Numbered from the stretch's first letter, positions 44,472 to 53,558 are shown. The stretch: DNA of 64,000 nt from Streptomyces sp. LUP47B (GCF_001746295.1 NZ_MJAH01000017.1:1-64000); one strand, 5' to 3'. Program-made: numbers and translations. Notes: generated from the sequence alone by a model not told the origin.

Positions 44472-45416
44472 GTGCTGAACGAAGTCGAGCGCTGGCTGGC
44501 CACGCGTTCCTGGTCCGTGACCGATCGCCCGCTGCACAGGATCATGGCGGCGAAGCGGGGCACGGGCCGCACGGTCAGTGTTGTCCTGCCCGCGCTCAAC
44601 GAGGAGGAGACGGTCGGTGACATCGTCGCCGTGATCCGTCATGACCTCATGCAGCAGGTCCCGCTCGTCGACGAGATAGTCGTCGTCGACTCGGGATCGA
44701 CCGACCGCACCTCCGAGGTCGCCGCCGCGGCCGGTGCGCGGGTCGTCCACCGCGACGACATCCTCCCGCGCATACCCGCCGTGCCCGGCAAGGGCGAGGT
44801 CCTGTGGCGCTCCCTGCTCGCCACCTCGGGGGACATCGTCTGTTTCATCGACGCCGACCTGAAGGAGTTCTCCTCGGACTTCGTCTCCGGCATCGTCGGC
44901 CCGCTGCTCACCGACCCCGAGGTCGACCTGGTCAAGGGCATGTACGACCGTCCCCTGGGCGGCGCCGCCGGGCAGGGGGGCCGGGTCACCGAGCTCATGG
45001 CCCGCCCGCTGCTGAACATGCACTGGCCGCAGCTGGCCGGTTTCGTGCAGCCGCTGGGCGGCGAGTACGCGGCCCGGCGCTCGTTGCTGGAACAGCTCCC
45101 GTTCCCCGTCGGCTACGGCGTCGAGCTGGGCATGCTGGTCGACGCCCTGCACCTGGTGGGCCTGGACGCGCTCGCCCAGGTCGACGTCGGTGTGCGCAAG
45201 CACCGTCACCAGGACGGGCAGGCCCTGGGCCGGATGTCCGCCGCGATCTACCGCACCGCCCAGCTGAGGCTGGCCCGCGGCCATATGATCCGGCCCTCCC
45301 TCACCCAGTTCGAGCGGGGCCGGGACGGTTTCGAGCCGCGTACGTACTCCGTGGACACGGAGGAGCGGCCGCCGATGGTGGAGATCGCCGAGTACGCGGA
45401 GCGTAAGGTCGCGTGA
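44472..45416 (+). CDS. gpgS: Glucosyl-3-phosphoglycerate synthase
   Basis: 314 aa GT-A glycosyltransferase (GT81-like). SVVLPALNEEETVGDIVAVI, EIVVVDSGSTDRTSEVA, and the metal-binding DxD within FIDADLKEFSSDFVSGIVGP identify it. GGEYAARRSLLEQLPFPVGY and DVGVRKHRHQDGQALGRMSA are also typical. It transfers glucose from an NDP-glucose to 3-phosphoglycerate. GTG 44472 has AGAGGAG 9 bases upstream. It is divergent from thrC and 95 bases upstream of otsA. Confidence 0.88.
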   Translation: MLNEVERWLATRSWSVTDRPLHRIMAAKRGTGRTVSVVLPALNEEETVGDIVAVIRHDLMQQVPLVDEIVVVDSGSTDRTSEVAAAAGARVVHRDDILPRIPAVPGKGEVLWRSLLATSGDIVCFIDADLKEFSSDFVSGIVGPLLTDPEVDLVKGMYDRPLGGAAGQGGRVTELMARPLLNMHWPQLAGFVQPLGGEYAARRSLLEQLPFPVGYGVELGMLVDALHLVGLDALAQVDVGVRKHRHQDGQALGRMSAAIYRTAQLRLARGHMIRPSLTQFERGRDGFEPRTYSVDTEERPPMVEIAEYAERKVA

Positions 45417-45511
45417 CGGGCCGGGTGACAGAACGGGGCGTTCCGTATACGCCCGCGCACTGAGCGCAACCGTACGTTTGAGCGTTTCCGGGCCGGGCTA
45501 GGTTGAGGCGT

Positions 45512-46912
45512 ATGGCTTCCACGTCTTCCGTGCAGGGTGCTGCCCAGGTGCTGGTCGCGTCCAACCGCGGCCCGGTCTCGTACGAGGTCCAGGAGGACGG
45601 TTCGCTGCGCCCCAAACGGGGTGGCGGCGGACTGGTCTCGGGTCTTTCGGCGATCGGTCCTGAGGCGGGCGCGCTGTGGGTGTGCTCGGCGCTGTCCGAC
45701 GGCGACCGCGAGGCGGTACGGCAGGGGGTGGGCGAGGACGGCGTCCGCATGCTCGCCATCCCGGCCGACGTGCACGCGGACGCGTACAACGGCATCGCGA
45801 ACTCGGTCCTCTGGTTCGTCCACCATCTCCTCTACCAGACCCCACTTGAGCCGGCCTTCGACGCGGAGTTCCGGCGGCAGTGGGGGTCGTACGAGACGTA
45901 CAACCGCGCCTTCGCGGAGGCGCTCGCCGAGGAGGCGGCCGAGGGGGCGGCGGTCCTGGTCCAGGACTACCACCTGTGCCTGGTGCCGGGGATGCTCCGC
46001 GAGCTCCGTCCCGACCTGCGCATCGCCCACTTCTCGCACACGCCGTGGGCGCCGGTGGACTACTTCCGGATGCTGCCGGACGACATCGCCGGCCAGGTCC
46101 TTCGGGGCATGCTCGGCGCCGACCGGCTCGGCTTCCTCACCCGCCGCTGGGCGGACGCGTTCACCGCGTGCGCGGAGCAGTTCGCCGATGGCCTCGGCGA
46201 CACCCGGATCGGGGTGCACGGGCTGGGCGCGGACGCGGACTTCCTGCGCGCCCGCTCCCACGAGGCCGACGTCGAGGAGCGCATCGTCGCCCTGCGCGAG
46301 GAGATCGGCGCGGGCCGCAAGACGATCGTCCGGGTCGACCGCACCGAACTGTCGAAGAACATCGTGCGCGGCCTGCTCGCCTACCGGCGGCTCCTCGAGT
46401 CGCGGCCCGAATGGCGGGAACGGGTCGTGCACGTGGCGTTCGCGTATCCGTCGCGGCAGGACCTGGCGGTGTACCGGGACTACACGGCCGAGGTGCAGCG
46501 GCTGGCGGAGGAGATCAACTCCCAGTACGGGACGCCGGGCTGGACGCCGGTCCTGCTGAATCTGAAGGACGACTTCGCGCGGTCCCTCGCCGCGTACCGG
46601 CTGGCCGACGTAGCGCTGGTCAACCCCATCCGGGACGGCATGAACCTGGTCGCGAAGGAGGTGCCGCTGGTGTCCGACGAGGGCTGCGCGCTGGTGCTGT
46701 CGCGGGAGGCCGGGGCGTACGAGGAGCTCGGCGACGACGCGATCGTGGTGAACCCGTACGACGTGGAGCAGACGGCGGAGGCCCTGCACGAGGCCCTGAC
46801 GATGCCGGCGCACGAACGGGCCGAACGAGCGAAGAGACTCGCCGCGGCGGCGACGGCACTACCACCGGCCCAGTGGTTCCTGGACCAGTTGAACGCGCTG
46901 AGGTACCCATGA
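45512..46912 (+). CDS. otsA: Alpha,alpha-trehalose-phosphate synthase (UDP-forming)
   Basis: 466 aa GT20. VLVASNRGPVSYE, GGGGLVSGLS, VQDYHLCLVPGMLREL, HFSHTPWAPVDYF, VDRTELSKNIVRGLLAYRRL and VNPIRDGMNLVAKE are the family's substrate-binding motifs. It makes trehalose-6-phosphate from UDP-glucose and glucose-6-phosphate. TAGGTT about 8 bases before the ATG could be a -10 element giving a leaderless mRNA. The stop overlaps the otsB start (ATGA). Confidence 0.95.
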   Translation: MASTSSVQGAAQVLVASNRGPVSYEVQEDGSLRPKRGGGGLVSGLSAIGPEAGALWVCSALSDGDREAVRQGVGEDGVRMLAIPADVHADAYNGIANSVLWFVHHLLYQTPLEPAFDAEFRRQWGSYETYNRAFAEALAEEAAEGAAVLVQDYHLCLVPGMLRELRPDLRIAHFSHTPWAPVDYFRMLPDDIAGQVLRGMLGADRLGFLTRRWADAFTACAEQFADGLGDTRIGVHGLGADADFLRARSHEADVEERIVALREEIGAGRKTIVRVDRTELSKNIVRGLLAYRRLLESRPEWRERVVHVAFAYPSRQDLAVYRDYTAEVQRLAEEINSQYGTPGWTPVLLNLKDDFARSLAAYRLADVALVNPIRDGMNLVAKEVPLVSDEGCALVLSREAGAYEELGDDAIVVNPYDVEQTAEALHEALTMPAHERAERAKRLAAAATALPPAQWFLDQLNALRYP

Positions 46913-47751
46913 GCAGCCACACCGACCCCGGCGCCCTGCCGAGCCCGGCGACGCCCGCCGGGCGGGATGGTCTCGAAGCCCTGCTGGCGGACCCGGCCGG
47001 GGCGGTCATCGGGCTCGACTTCGACGGAACGCTGGCGCCGATCGTGGCGGACCCGGAGCAGGCGCGGGCGCATCCCGAGGCGGTGGCCGTCCTCGCCGCC
47101 CTGGCACCGAAGGTGGCCTCCGTCGCGGTGATCACCGGCCGGCCGGCCGAGATCGCGGTCCGCTACGGCGGCTTCGCCGGCGTCCCCGGCCTGGAACACC
47201 TGACGGTCCTCGGCCACTACGGCGCGGAACGCTGGGACGCGGTGACGGGCGAGGTCACGGCGCCCGAACCGCACCCGGGCGTGGCCGCGGTCCGTGCCGA
47301 ACTGCCGGCCCTCCTCGACGGAACCGGCGCCTGGATCGAGGAGAAGGGCGGCCGGGCGGTGGCAGTCCACACCCGCCGGGCCCCGGACCCCCAGTCCGTC
47401 TTCGACACGCTGCGCACTCCCCTCACCGACCTGGCCACCCGGCACGGCCTGATCGTCGAGCCGGGCCGCCTGGTCCTGGAGCTGCGCCCACCAGGCATGG
47501 ACAAGGGCGTGGCCCTGCTGACCCATGTCCGCGAGCTGTCCGCCACGTCGGTCCTCTACGGCGGTGACGACCTGGGCGACCTGCCGGCCTTCTCCGCGGT
47601 CGACGACCTCCGCGCCAGCGGCACCCCCGGCCTCCTGGTCTGCAGCGGCAGCGACGAGGTGACGGAACTGCGTAAACGCGCGGACCTGGTGGTGGACGGT
47701 CCCGGCGGCGTGGTGAGCCTGCTGCGCGCCCTGGCCGAACGGCTCAGCTGA
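46909..47751 (+). CDS. otsB: Trehalose-6-phosphate phosphatase
   Basis: 280 aa HAD phosphatase: GLDFDGTLAPIVADPEQARA (motif I) at about residue 36, VITGRPA (motif II), GHYGAERWD, PPGMDKGVALL (motif III Lys) and GGDDLGDLPAF (motif IV). It completes trehalose synthesis after OtsA, to which it is coupled by a 4-bp ATGA overlap. Confidence 0.95.
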   Translation: MSSHTDPGALPSPATPAGRDGLEALLADPAGAVIGLDFDGTLAPIVADPEQARAHPEAVAVLAALAPKVASVAVITGRPAEIAVRYGGFAGVPGLEHLTVLGHYGAERWDAVTGEVTAPEPHPGVAAVRAELPALLDGTGAWIEEKGGRAVAVHTRRAPDPQSVFDTLRTPLTDLATRHGLIVEPGRLVLELRPPGMDKGVALLTHVRELSATSVLYGGDDLGDLPAFSAVDDLRASGTPGLLVCSGSDEVTELRKRADLVVDGPGGVVSLLRALAERLS

Positions 47752-47765
47752 CCCCCGCCCGCCCC

Positions 47766-47999
47766 TCAGCGTTCCTGCCGCCGCGCCTCCCGGACCCGGC
47801 GCAGGCGATTCACCGTCACCGGGTCGAGGACCAGGGCACGCTCGTCGTCCAGCAGGGCGTTGAGCAGCTGGTAGTAGCGGACCGGCGCCAGCCCCAGCTC
47901 CTCACGTATCGCCCGCTCCTTCGCGCCGGGCCCGGGGAAGCCACGGCGCTCCAGGGCGAGGATGTCCCGCTCCCTGCGGTCCAGCTCCGGATGCTCCAT
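47766..47999 (-). CDS. DUF3263 protein
   Basis: 77 aa from ATG 47999: MEHPELDRRERDILALERRG, then GAKERAIREELGLAPVRYYQ followed by LLNALLDDERAL. The HTH-like helix pair (KERAIREELGLAPVRYYQLL) is characteristic of DUF3263, a small actinobacterial family likely to bind DNA or RNA polymerase. GTG 48023 is an alternative start. Convergent with otsB. Confidence 0.88.
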   Translation of the reverse strand: MEHPELDRRERDILALERRGFPGPGAKERAIREELGLAPVRYYQLLNALLDDERALVLDPVTVNRLRRVREARRQER

Positions 48000-48032
48000 G
48001 CCCGGAACCGTAACGCCCGCCACTGACAGCGA

Positions 48033-49337
48033 CTACTCCGCCTTCTGCGCGGTCAGCTGCAGCTCGCGCAGCACCTCCGCAGGGCTCCCGCCCGGACTCA
48101 CCGCCGACCCGATCCGCTTCTTCACGGCCGCGCTGACCGAGGCCCAGGACGTCTTGCCCACCGGAGGCAGCTCGGAGTCGGGCAGCGCGTCGAGGAAGGG
48201 CTTGAGGTCGGCGTCCCGGGAGGCGCCGCTCATGACCGCGGACGCGGAGTTGGTCACCGGCAGCAGGTCGTACTCCCGGGAGAACGCGAGCACGTTCTTC
48301 TCGCTGTACACGAAGTCGAGGAAGTCGCCGACCTGCTCGGCATGCCCGTTCTGCTTGAAGGCCATCATCCAGTCGGCGACGCCCATGGAGTTCTTGGACT
48401 TCCCGTGGGCCCCGGGCATGGGCACCATCCCGAACTTCACGCCCTTGGCGGCGGCGATCTTCATCAGCGAGGGATGTCCGTTGAGCATGCCGACGTCCCC
48501 GGCGGCGAACGCGGAGAACGCGGCGGCCCGGTTGAGGTTCTCGGGCGCGACCGGCCCGGTCAGTCCCTTGCCGACGAGGTCGTCCTTGAGCCAGGTCAGC
48601 GTCGTGACGTTCTCGCCGGAGTCGATGCCGTACGTGCCGACGGAGTCGATGTACCCGCCGCCTCCGCTGAGCAGCCACTGCATGGTCTCGGCCTGCGCCT
48701 CCTCAGGACCGAGCGGCAGCGCGTACGGGTACTTCACCCCGTCCGCCTTGAGCACCGCGGCATCGGCGGCCAGCTGCTTCCAGGTCGTCGGCGGGGTGAG
48801 TCCGGCGTCGGCGAAGAGGGTCTTGTTGTAGAAGAGCAGCCGGGTGGACGCGGCGAACGGCATGCCGTACTGCATCCCGTTGATCCGCCCCGCCGAGGCC
48901 AGCTGCGCGACGAAGTCCGCCTGTTCCCGGATCCCGATCAGGTCGTCGGCCTTGTACAGCAGCCCCTTGTGCGCGTAGTCGGCGTACGCGCCGATCTGCG
49001 CCATGTCGGGTGCCTTCCCGGCGTCGACCAGCTCCTTGACCTTGCGGTCCACGTCGGTCCAGGAGTACACGCTGACGTCGATCTTCACGCCGGAGTGCTC
49101 GGCCTCGTACTCCTTGACGAGCTTGTCCCAGTACTTCTGGGAGCCGTTGGCCGAGCTGTCGCCGTAGTCGGCGGCGACCAGCCTCAGCGTCACCTCGTCC
49201 GATCCGCCCCCCAGGCCGCAGCCTCCGAGGACCGCCGTCATGCCCAGCGCGGACACCGCCGCGATCGTTCCCGTCCTACGCCGCCGCACCGACAACCGCC
49301 CCACAGTCACGTTCGAAACTTTCGAAAAGTCATACAT
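48033..49337 (-). CDS. Sugar ABC-transporter substrate-binding lipoprotein (orphan)
   Basis: 434 aa family-1 extracellular solute-binding protein. A basic n-region (RRRRTG), hydrophobic core and lipobox VLGGC near residue 40 mark a lipoprotein. The mature protein has YWDKLVKEYEAEHSGVKIDV, DMAQIGAYADYAHKGLLY and FLDFVYSEKNV, typical of carbohydrate binders. No permease or ATPase genes are adjacent. The start is uncertain: ATG 49337 (MYDFSKVSN) or GTG 49310 (VTVGRLSV); neither has a ribosome site. It is divergent from nagK, with DasR-like sites between, so amino-sugar uptake is likely. Confidence 0.83.
   Translation of the reverse strand: MYDFSKVSNVTVGRLSVRRRRTGTIAAVSALGMTAVLGGCGLGGGSDEVTLRLVAADYGDSSANGSQKYWDKLVKEYEAEHSGVKIDVSVYSWTDVDRKVKELVDAGKAPDMAQIGAYADYAHKGLLYKADDLIGIREQADFVAQLASAGRINGMQYGMPFAASTRLLFYNKTLFADAGLTPPTTWKQLAADAAVLKADGVKYPYALPLGPEEAQAETMQWLLSGGGGYIDSVGTYGIDSGENVTTLTWLKDDLVGKGLTGPVAPENLNRAAAFSAFAAGDVGMLNGHPSLMKIAAAKGVKFGMVPMPGAHGKSKNSMGVADWMMAFKQNGHAEQVGDFLDFVYSEKNVLAFSREYDLLPVTNSASAVMSGASRDADLKPFLDALPDSELPPVGKTSWASVSAAVKKRIGSAVSPGGSPAEVLRELQLTAQKAE
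49312..49326. promoter_or_regulatory. Palindrome TTCGAAA-C-TTTCGAA at the SBP gene start
   Basis: A perfect 7-bp-arm palindrome. If the SBP gene begins at ATG 49337 it lies over codons 4-9; if at GTG 49310 it is immediately upstream. The core CGAAACTTTCG resembles operators reported for ROK/LacI-type regulators of sugar genes in Streptomyces, recalled without checking. Confidence 0.45.
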
Positions 49338-49345
49338 ACTCAGAA

Positions 49346-49379
49346 GTAGGTCTACACCACGTGAGTGGACTAGACCTCT
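49346..49379. promoter_or_regulatory. DasR-responsive-element-like sites between the SBP gene and nagK
   Basis: AGTGGACTAGACCTCT (49364-49379) matches 14 of 16 positions of the dre consensus AGTGGTCTAGACCACT. A second, weaker copy GTAGGTCTACACCACG (49346-49361) matches 11 of 16 and lies 18 bp to the left. DasR is the GntR-family GlcNAc regulator; nagKA is a known target in S. coelicolor. The sites are 29 bases before nagK and 9 bases before the SBP ATG. Confidence 0.72.
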
Positions 49380-49407
49380 TGCGGGTCGAAGGGCCACACT
49401 GTCCCCT

Positions 49408-50352
49408 GTGAGACATGTCATCGCCCTCGACGTGGGCGGCACCGGGATGAAGGCGGCCTTGGTCGGCGCGGGCGGCGAGCTCCTGCACCAGGCCCGCCGG
49501 TCGACCGGCCGCGAGCGCGGCCCCGACGCGGTCGTCGACGGCATCCTCGACTTCGCCGCCGAACTGCGCGCGTACGGCACCGAGCACCTCGGCACCCCCG
49601 CGCTCGCGGCCGGCGTCGCCGTGCCCGGCATCGTCGACGAGGAGCGGGGCGTCGCGGCCTACTCCGCCAACCTGGGCTGGCGGGACCTCCCGCTGCGCGG
49701 GCTGCTCACCGACCGCCTCGGGGGCGTTCCGGTCGCCCTCGGCCACGACGTCCGCACCGGCGGCCTCGCGGAGGGCCGCATCGGCGCGGGCAAGGGCGCC
49801 GACCGCTTCCTCTTCGTCCCCCTGGGCACCGGCATCGCGGGCGCCATCGGCATCGCGGGGCGGGTGGAGTCGGGCGCCCACGGCTTCGCGGGCGAGATCG
49901 GCCACATCGTCGTACGGCCGGGCGGCACACCCTGCCCGTGCGGCCAGCGGGGCTGCCTGGAGCGGTACGCCTCCGCGGCGGCCGTCAGCGAGGCCTGGGC
50001 CTCGGTCACCGGGAACCCGGAGGCGGACGCGGCGGACTGCGCGAAGGCGGTCGACGGCGGGGACCCGAAGGCCCGGGAGGTCTGGCAGCACGCCGTGGAC
50101 GCCCTGGCCGACGGCCTGGTCACCGCCCTCACCCTGCTGGACCCCCGCACCCTGATCATCGGTGGCGGCCTGGCAGAGGCGGGGCAGACCTTGTTCACAC
50201 CACTGCGGGAGGCGGTCCGACGCCGCGTCACCTTCCAGAAGCTCCCGACCATCGTCCCGGCGGCCCTGGGCGACACGGCGGGTTGCCTCGGTGCAGGCCT
50301 ACTGGCCTGGGATCTCCTAGACAAGACCGACGGTACGGAGGCAACAAGCTGA
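49408..50352 (+). CDS. nagK: ROK-family N-acetylglucosamine kinase
   Basis: 314 aa. N-terminal ATP-binding IALDVGGTGMKAALV, VGAGKGADRFLFVPLGTGIA-like phosphate loop, and the ROK zinc signature GEIGHIVVRPGGTPCPCGQR followed by GCLERYAS. There is no N-terminal HTH, so it is a kinase rather than a ROK repressor. The next gene is nagA (1-bp TGATG overlap), which fixes the substrate as GlcNAc with fair confidence. GTG start at 49408. Confidence 0.88.
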   Translation: MRHVIALDVGGTGMKAALVGAGGELLHQARRSTGRERGPDAVVDGILDFAAELRAYGTEHLGTPALAAGVAVPGIVDEERGVAAYSANLGWRDLPLRGLLTDRLGGVPVALGHDVRTGGLAEGRIGAGKGADRFLFVPLGTGIAGAIGIAGRVESGAHGFAGEIGHIVVRPGGTPCPCGQRGCLERYASAAAVSEAWASVTGNPEADAADCAKAVDGGDPKAREVWQHAVDALADGLVTALTLLDPRTLIIGGGLAEAGQTLFTPLREAVRRRVTFQKLPTIVPAALGDTAGCLGAGLLAWDLLDKTDGTEATS

Positions 50353-51590
50353 TGGCAGCCCACCCAGGGGCGCGGGACGGCGCTGAATTTGCGGCTACCG
50401 CCGCGGAAGCGCGACCAGCCGCGACGAGTCCGCACCCCGCGACGGACCAGTCCCCCCTCATCCTGTCCGGCGCAACGGTCGTCCTCCCCACAGGAACCGT
50501 CAAAGACGGCCGAGTCATCGTCGACGGCACCCGCATCGTCGGCAGCGCCCCGGAGAACGCCCAGGTCATCGACGTAACCAACCACTGGCTCGTCCCCGGC
50601 TTCGTCGACATCCACAACCACGGCGGCGGCGGAGCCTCGTTCACCTCGGGCACGGTCGAAGACGTCCTCAAGGGCATCCGCACCCACCTGAACCACGGCA
50701 CCACCACCCTCGTCGCCTCCACCGTCACCGGCGACATGGACTTCCTCGCCCAGCGGGCCGGCCTGCTGAGCGAACTCGCCGAGCAGGGCGACATCGCCGG
50801 CATCCACTTCGAGGGCCCGTTCATCTCCCCCTGCCGCAAGGGCGCGCACGCGGAGAACCTGCTGCGTCACCCCGACCCGGCAGAGGTCCGCAAGCTGGTC
50901 GACGCGGCGCGCGGACAGGCGAGGATGGTCACGCTCGCCACCGAACTCCCCGGCGGCATCGACTCCGTACGGCTCCTCACCGAGCAGGGCGTCATCGCGG
51001 CGATCGGGCACACGGACGCGACGTACGAGCAGACCGTCGAGGCCATCGACGCGGGCGCCACGGTCGCCACCCACCTCTTCAACGCGATGCCGCAGATCGG
51101 GCACCGGGCGCCGGGCCCCATCGCCGCCCTCCTGGAGGACGAGCGGATCACGGTCGAGCTGATCAACGACGGCACGCATCTGCACCCGGCCGCGCTGCAA
51201 CTCGCGTTCCACCATGCGGCAGCGCCCCGCGTCGCGTTCATCACGGACGCCATGGACGCGGCCGGCTTCGGCGACGGCCGTTACCTGCTCGGCCCTCTGG
51301 AGGTCGAGGTCAGCGAGGGAGTCGCCCGGCTCGTGGAGGGCGGTTCGATCGCGGGATCGACGCTCACCCTGGACCGCGCGTTCAAGCGGGCGGTGACCGT
51401 CGACCGGTTGCCGGTCGAGGACGTGGTCGCGGCGATCTCCGCCAACCCGGCCCGGCTGCTGGGCATGTCCGACCGCATCGGTTCCCTGGAGCCCGGCAAG
51501 GACGCCGACCTGGTCCTCCTCGACCATCAATTCGACCTCAAGGGCGTCATGCGCCGGGGGGAATGGGTGGTCGATCCCCAACTGGGCTGA
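50352..51590 (+). CDS. nagA: N-acetylglucosamine-6-phosphate deacetylase
   Basis: 412 aa amidohydrolase. A 35-residue Ala-rich N-terminal extension precedes the conserved LSGATVVLPTG. Metal and substrate motifs: VDIHNHGGGG, GIHFEGPFISPCRKGAH, GHTDATYEQ, THLFNAMPQIGHRAPG, INDGTHLHP and FITDAMDAAG. It yields glucosamine-6-phosphate from GlcNAc-6-P, the product of NagK and of MurQ. Start ATG 50352 overlaps the nagK stop by one base. Confidence 0.93.
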   Translation: MAAHPGARDGAEFAATAAEARPAATSPHPATDQSPLILSGATVVLPTGTVKDGRVIVDGTRIVGSAPENAQVIDVTNHWLVPGFVDIHNHGGGGASFTSGTVEDVLKGIRTHLNHGTTTLVASTVTGDMDFLAQRAGLLSELAEQGDIAGIHFEGPFISPCRKGAHAENLLRHPDPAEVRKLVDAARGQARMVTLATELPGGIDSVRLLTEQGVIAAIGHTDATYEQTVEAIDAGATVATHLFNAMPQIGHRAPGPIAALLEDERITVELINDGTHLHPAALQLAFHHAAAPRVAFITDAMDAAGFGDGRYLLGPLEVEVSEGVARLVEGGSIAGSTLTLDRAFKRAVTVDRLPVEDVVAAISANPARLLGMSDRIGSLEPGKDADLVLLDHQFDLKGVMRRGEWVVDPQLG

Positions 51591-51668
51591 TGTGTCCCGC
51601 TGTTGGGGTCGGTGGGATCCTGGGAGACTGGACGGGCACATTCTGTCTTTCGGGGGAGGTCGGCCCAG

Positions 51669-52598
51669 GTGATCCTCACGGTCACGCTGAACACCGCTCT
51701 CGACATCACCTATCGCGTACGGTCACTGCGGCCGCACACCAGTCACCGGGTCACCGAGGTCACCGAGCGCCCCGGCGGCAAGGGCCTGAACGTGGCCCGG
51801 GTGCTGGCGGCGCTCGGCCACGAGGTGACGGTCACCGGCTTCACGGGTGGCGCCACGGGCCGCATGGTCCAGGACCGGCTCACCGACGTGCCGGGTCTGG
51901 TGGACGCGCTCGTCCCGGTCGGGGACCCGACCCGGCGCACGATCGCCGTGGTGGACGAGGAGTCCGGCGACACCACCCAACTCAACGAACCGGGTCCGAC
52001 GGTGACGCCGGCGGAGTGGTCGGCCTTCCAGGAGGCGTACGAGGATCTCGTCCCGTCCGTCTCCGCGGTGGCCCTGTGCGGGAGCCTGCCGCCGGGGGTG
52101 CCGGTGGGGGCGTACGCGGGCCTGATCCGCACGGCGAAGGCGGCCGGGGTGCCGGTCCTCCTGGACACCAGCGGAGAGGCACTGCGCCGCGGGGTCGCCG
52201 CCCGCCCGGACATCCTCAAGCCGAACGCCGACGAACTCTCCGAACTGACAGGCTCCCACGAACCGCTCCGCGCGGCCCAGGACGCCCGCCGCCGGGGCGC
52301 ACTCGCGGTGGTCGCCTCCCTTGGCACGCGGGGCCTGCTGGCGGCAACCCCGGAAGGCCGCTGGAGCGCCACGCCCCCGACCCGCGTCCACGGCAACCCG
52401 ACAGGCGCCGGCGACTCACTGGTGGCAGGCCTCCTGTCGGGCCTGGTCGACCAACTCCCCTGGCCGGACCGCCTGATTCGCGCGGTCGCGTTGTCCGCGG
52501 CGACGGTACTGGCCCCGGTGGCGGGCGAGTTCGACCGCGCGGCTTACGAGGACCTGCTGGGCCGCGTCACGGTCACGGGTGAGGTCAGCGCGGCGTAA
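51669..52598 (+). CDS. PfkB-family 1-phosphofructokinase-like hexose kinase
   Basis: 309 aa. N-terminal VTLNTALDITYRV, PfkB signature 1 RPGGKGLNVARVLAALGHEV, GSLPPGVPVGAYAGLI, and signature 2 GNPTGAGDSLVAGLLSG with the catalytic Asp. Members phosphorylate fructose-1-P or tagatose-6-P type sugars. GTG 51669 follows GGGGGAGG. It lies 78 bases after nagA and may belong to the same amino-sugar catabolic unit. Confidence 0.85.
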   Translation: MILTVTLNTALDITYRVRSLRPHTSHRVTEVTERPGGKGLNVARVLAALGHEVTVTGFTGGATGRMVQDRLTDVPGLVDALVPVGDPTRRTIAVVDEESGDTTQLNEPGPTVTPAEWSAFQEAYEDLVPSVSAVALCGSLPPGVPVGAYAGLIRTAKAAGVPVLLDTSGEALRRGVAARPDILKPNADELSELTGSHEPLRAAQDARRRGALAVVASLGTRGLLAATPEGRWSATPPTRVHGNPTGAGDSLVAGLLSGLVDQLPWPDRLIRAVALSAATVLAPVAGEFDRAAYEDLLGRVTVTGEVSAA

Positions 52599-52601
52599 CT
52601 C

Positions 52602-53558
52602 CTACTGGTCGACGTTCTCCGTGACGCGGAACTGGTCCAGCAGCGCGTTGCACTTGTTGCCCTGCTGGCACGAGAGCTGAATCGTGTTGGTGCCCTTGGT
52701 CAGGGAGACCTGGGCCCAGGTCTCCTGCCATCCGTTCGCGGGAAGCCCACCGAAGTTCTTCATGTTCAGCGGCCGGGAGGCGGACTTCCCGTTGACGGTC
52801 ACCGTCGCGTCGGCATCCTCGGCGGGGAGGCCGTAGCGGACGTAGACCCGGTAGGTGCCGGCCTTCTTGATGCCGTTGACGGTCCAGGTGACCGAGGCAC
52901 CGACCTGGTTGAAGCCCTGGACATAGACGCCGCCGTCGGACTGGGCGCCCTTCACGTCGGACGCGACGCTGGTGCCGCCCTCCAGGCGCATCGTCTTCGT
53001 GTCGGCCTTGGGAAGCTCGGCCGCCTCGGACGAGGAGGCCGACGGGCTCGGCTCCGAGCTCTGCGATGTGGACGGCGTCGTGGACGCCCCGCTGTCGCCC
53101 GCCTTGTCGTTGTCGTCGCCGCCCGCCATCGCGATGCCAATGCCTATGACCACCGCGGCGACCACCGCGATCGCGCCGATCAGCAGGCCCTTGGTGTTGG
53201 GGCCACCGCCCCGGCCGCCGCCGCCACCGCCGCTGTAGCCGGGCATTGCCTGCTGGCTGGTGGGGGCGCCGCCCGGGAAGGTCTCGGGGGCGGCGTAGTG
53301 GGCGCTGGGCTGGGTGTAGCCGTTCTGGCCCTGCTGCTGCGGGACCTGGCCGTACGGGCCGTTCGGCGCGGCCGGTGCCTGCTGCTGGCCGTACTGCCGC
53401 TGGCCGACCGAGCGCGTCCGGTTGACGGAGTTCGGGTAGCCGTAGCCGTAGCCGCCGCCGGACGGCGGCTGGGCGCCGTTGGCCTGACCGTCGGCGTAGA
53501 GGTAGCCGAACGGGTCGTCGTCCTCGGGCACGCTCGCCCCGTTGTTGCCGGACGTCAT
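52602..53558 (-). CDS. Membrane-anchored CBM35 carbohydrate-binding protein
   Basis: 318 aa. Residues 1-120 are Gly/Gln/Tyr/Pro-rich and disordered (GGGYGYGYPN, GQRQYGQQQAPA). A single transmembrane helix (GLLIGAIAVVAAVVIGIGIA, about 125-145) follows, then a Ser/Thr/Pro linker and a C-terminal CBM35-like beta-sandwich (about 190-318; GVYVQGFNQVGASVTWTV, YRVYVRYGLPAEDADATVTV). This suggests a cytoplasmic N-terminus and an external sugar-binding domain. Convergent with the PfkB gene, 3 bases between stops. Confidence 0.83.
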   Translation of the reverse strand: MTSGNNGASVPEDDDPFGYLYADGQANGAQPPSGGGYGYGYPNSVNRTRSVGQRQYGQQQAPAAPNGPYGQVPQQQGQNGYTQPSAHYAAPETFPGGAPTSQQAMPGYSGGGGGGRGGGPNTKGLLIGAIAVVAAVVIGIGIAMAGGDDNDKAGDSGASTTPSTSQSSEPSPSASSSEAAELPKADTKTMRLEGGTSVASDVKGAQSDGGVYVQGFNQVGASVTWTVNGIKKAGTYRVYVRYGLPAEDADATVTVNGKSASRPLNMKNFGGLPANGWQETWAQVSLTKGTNTIQLSCQQGNKCNALLDQFRVTENVDQ

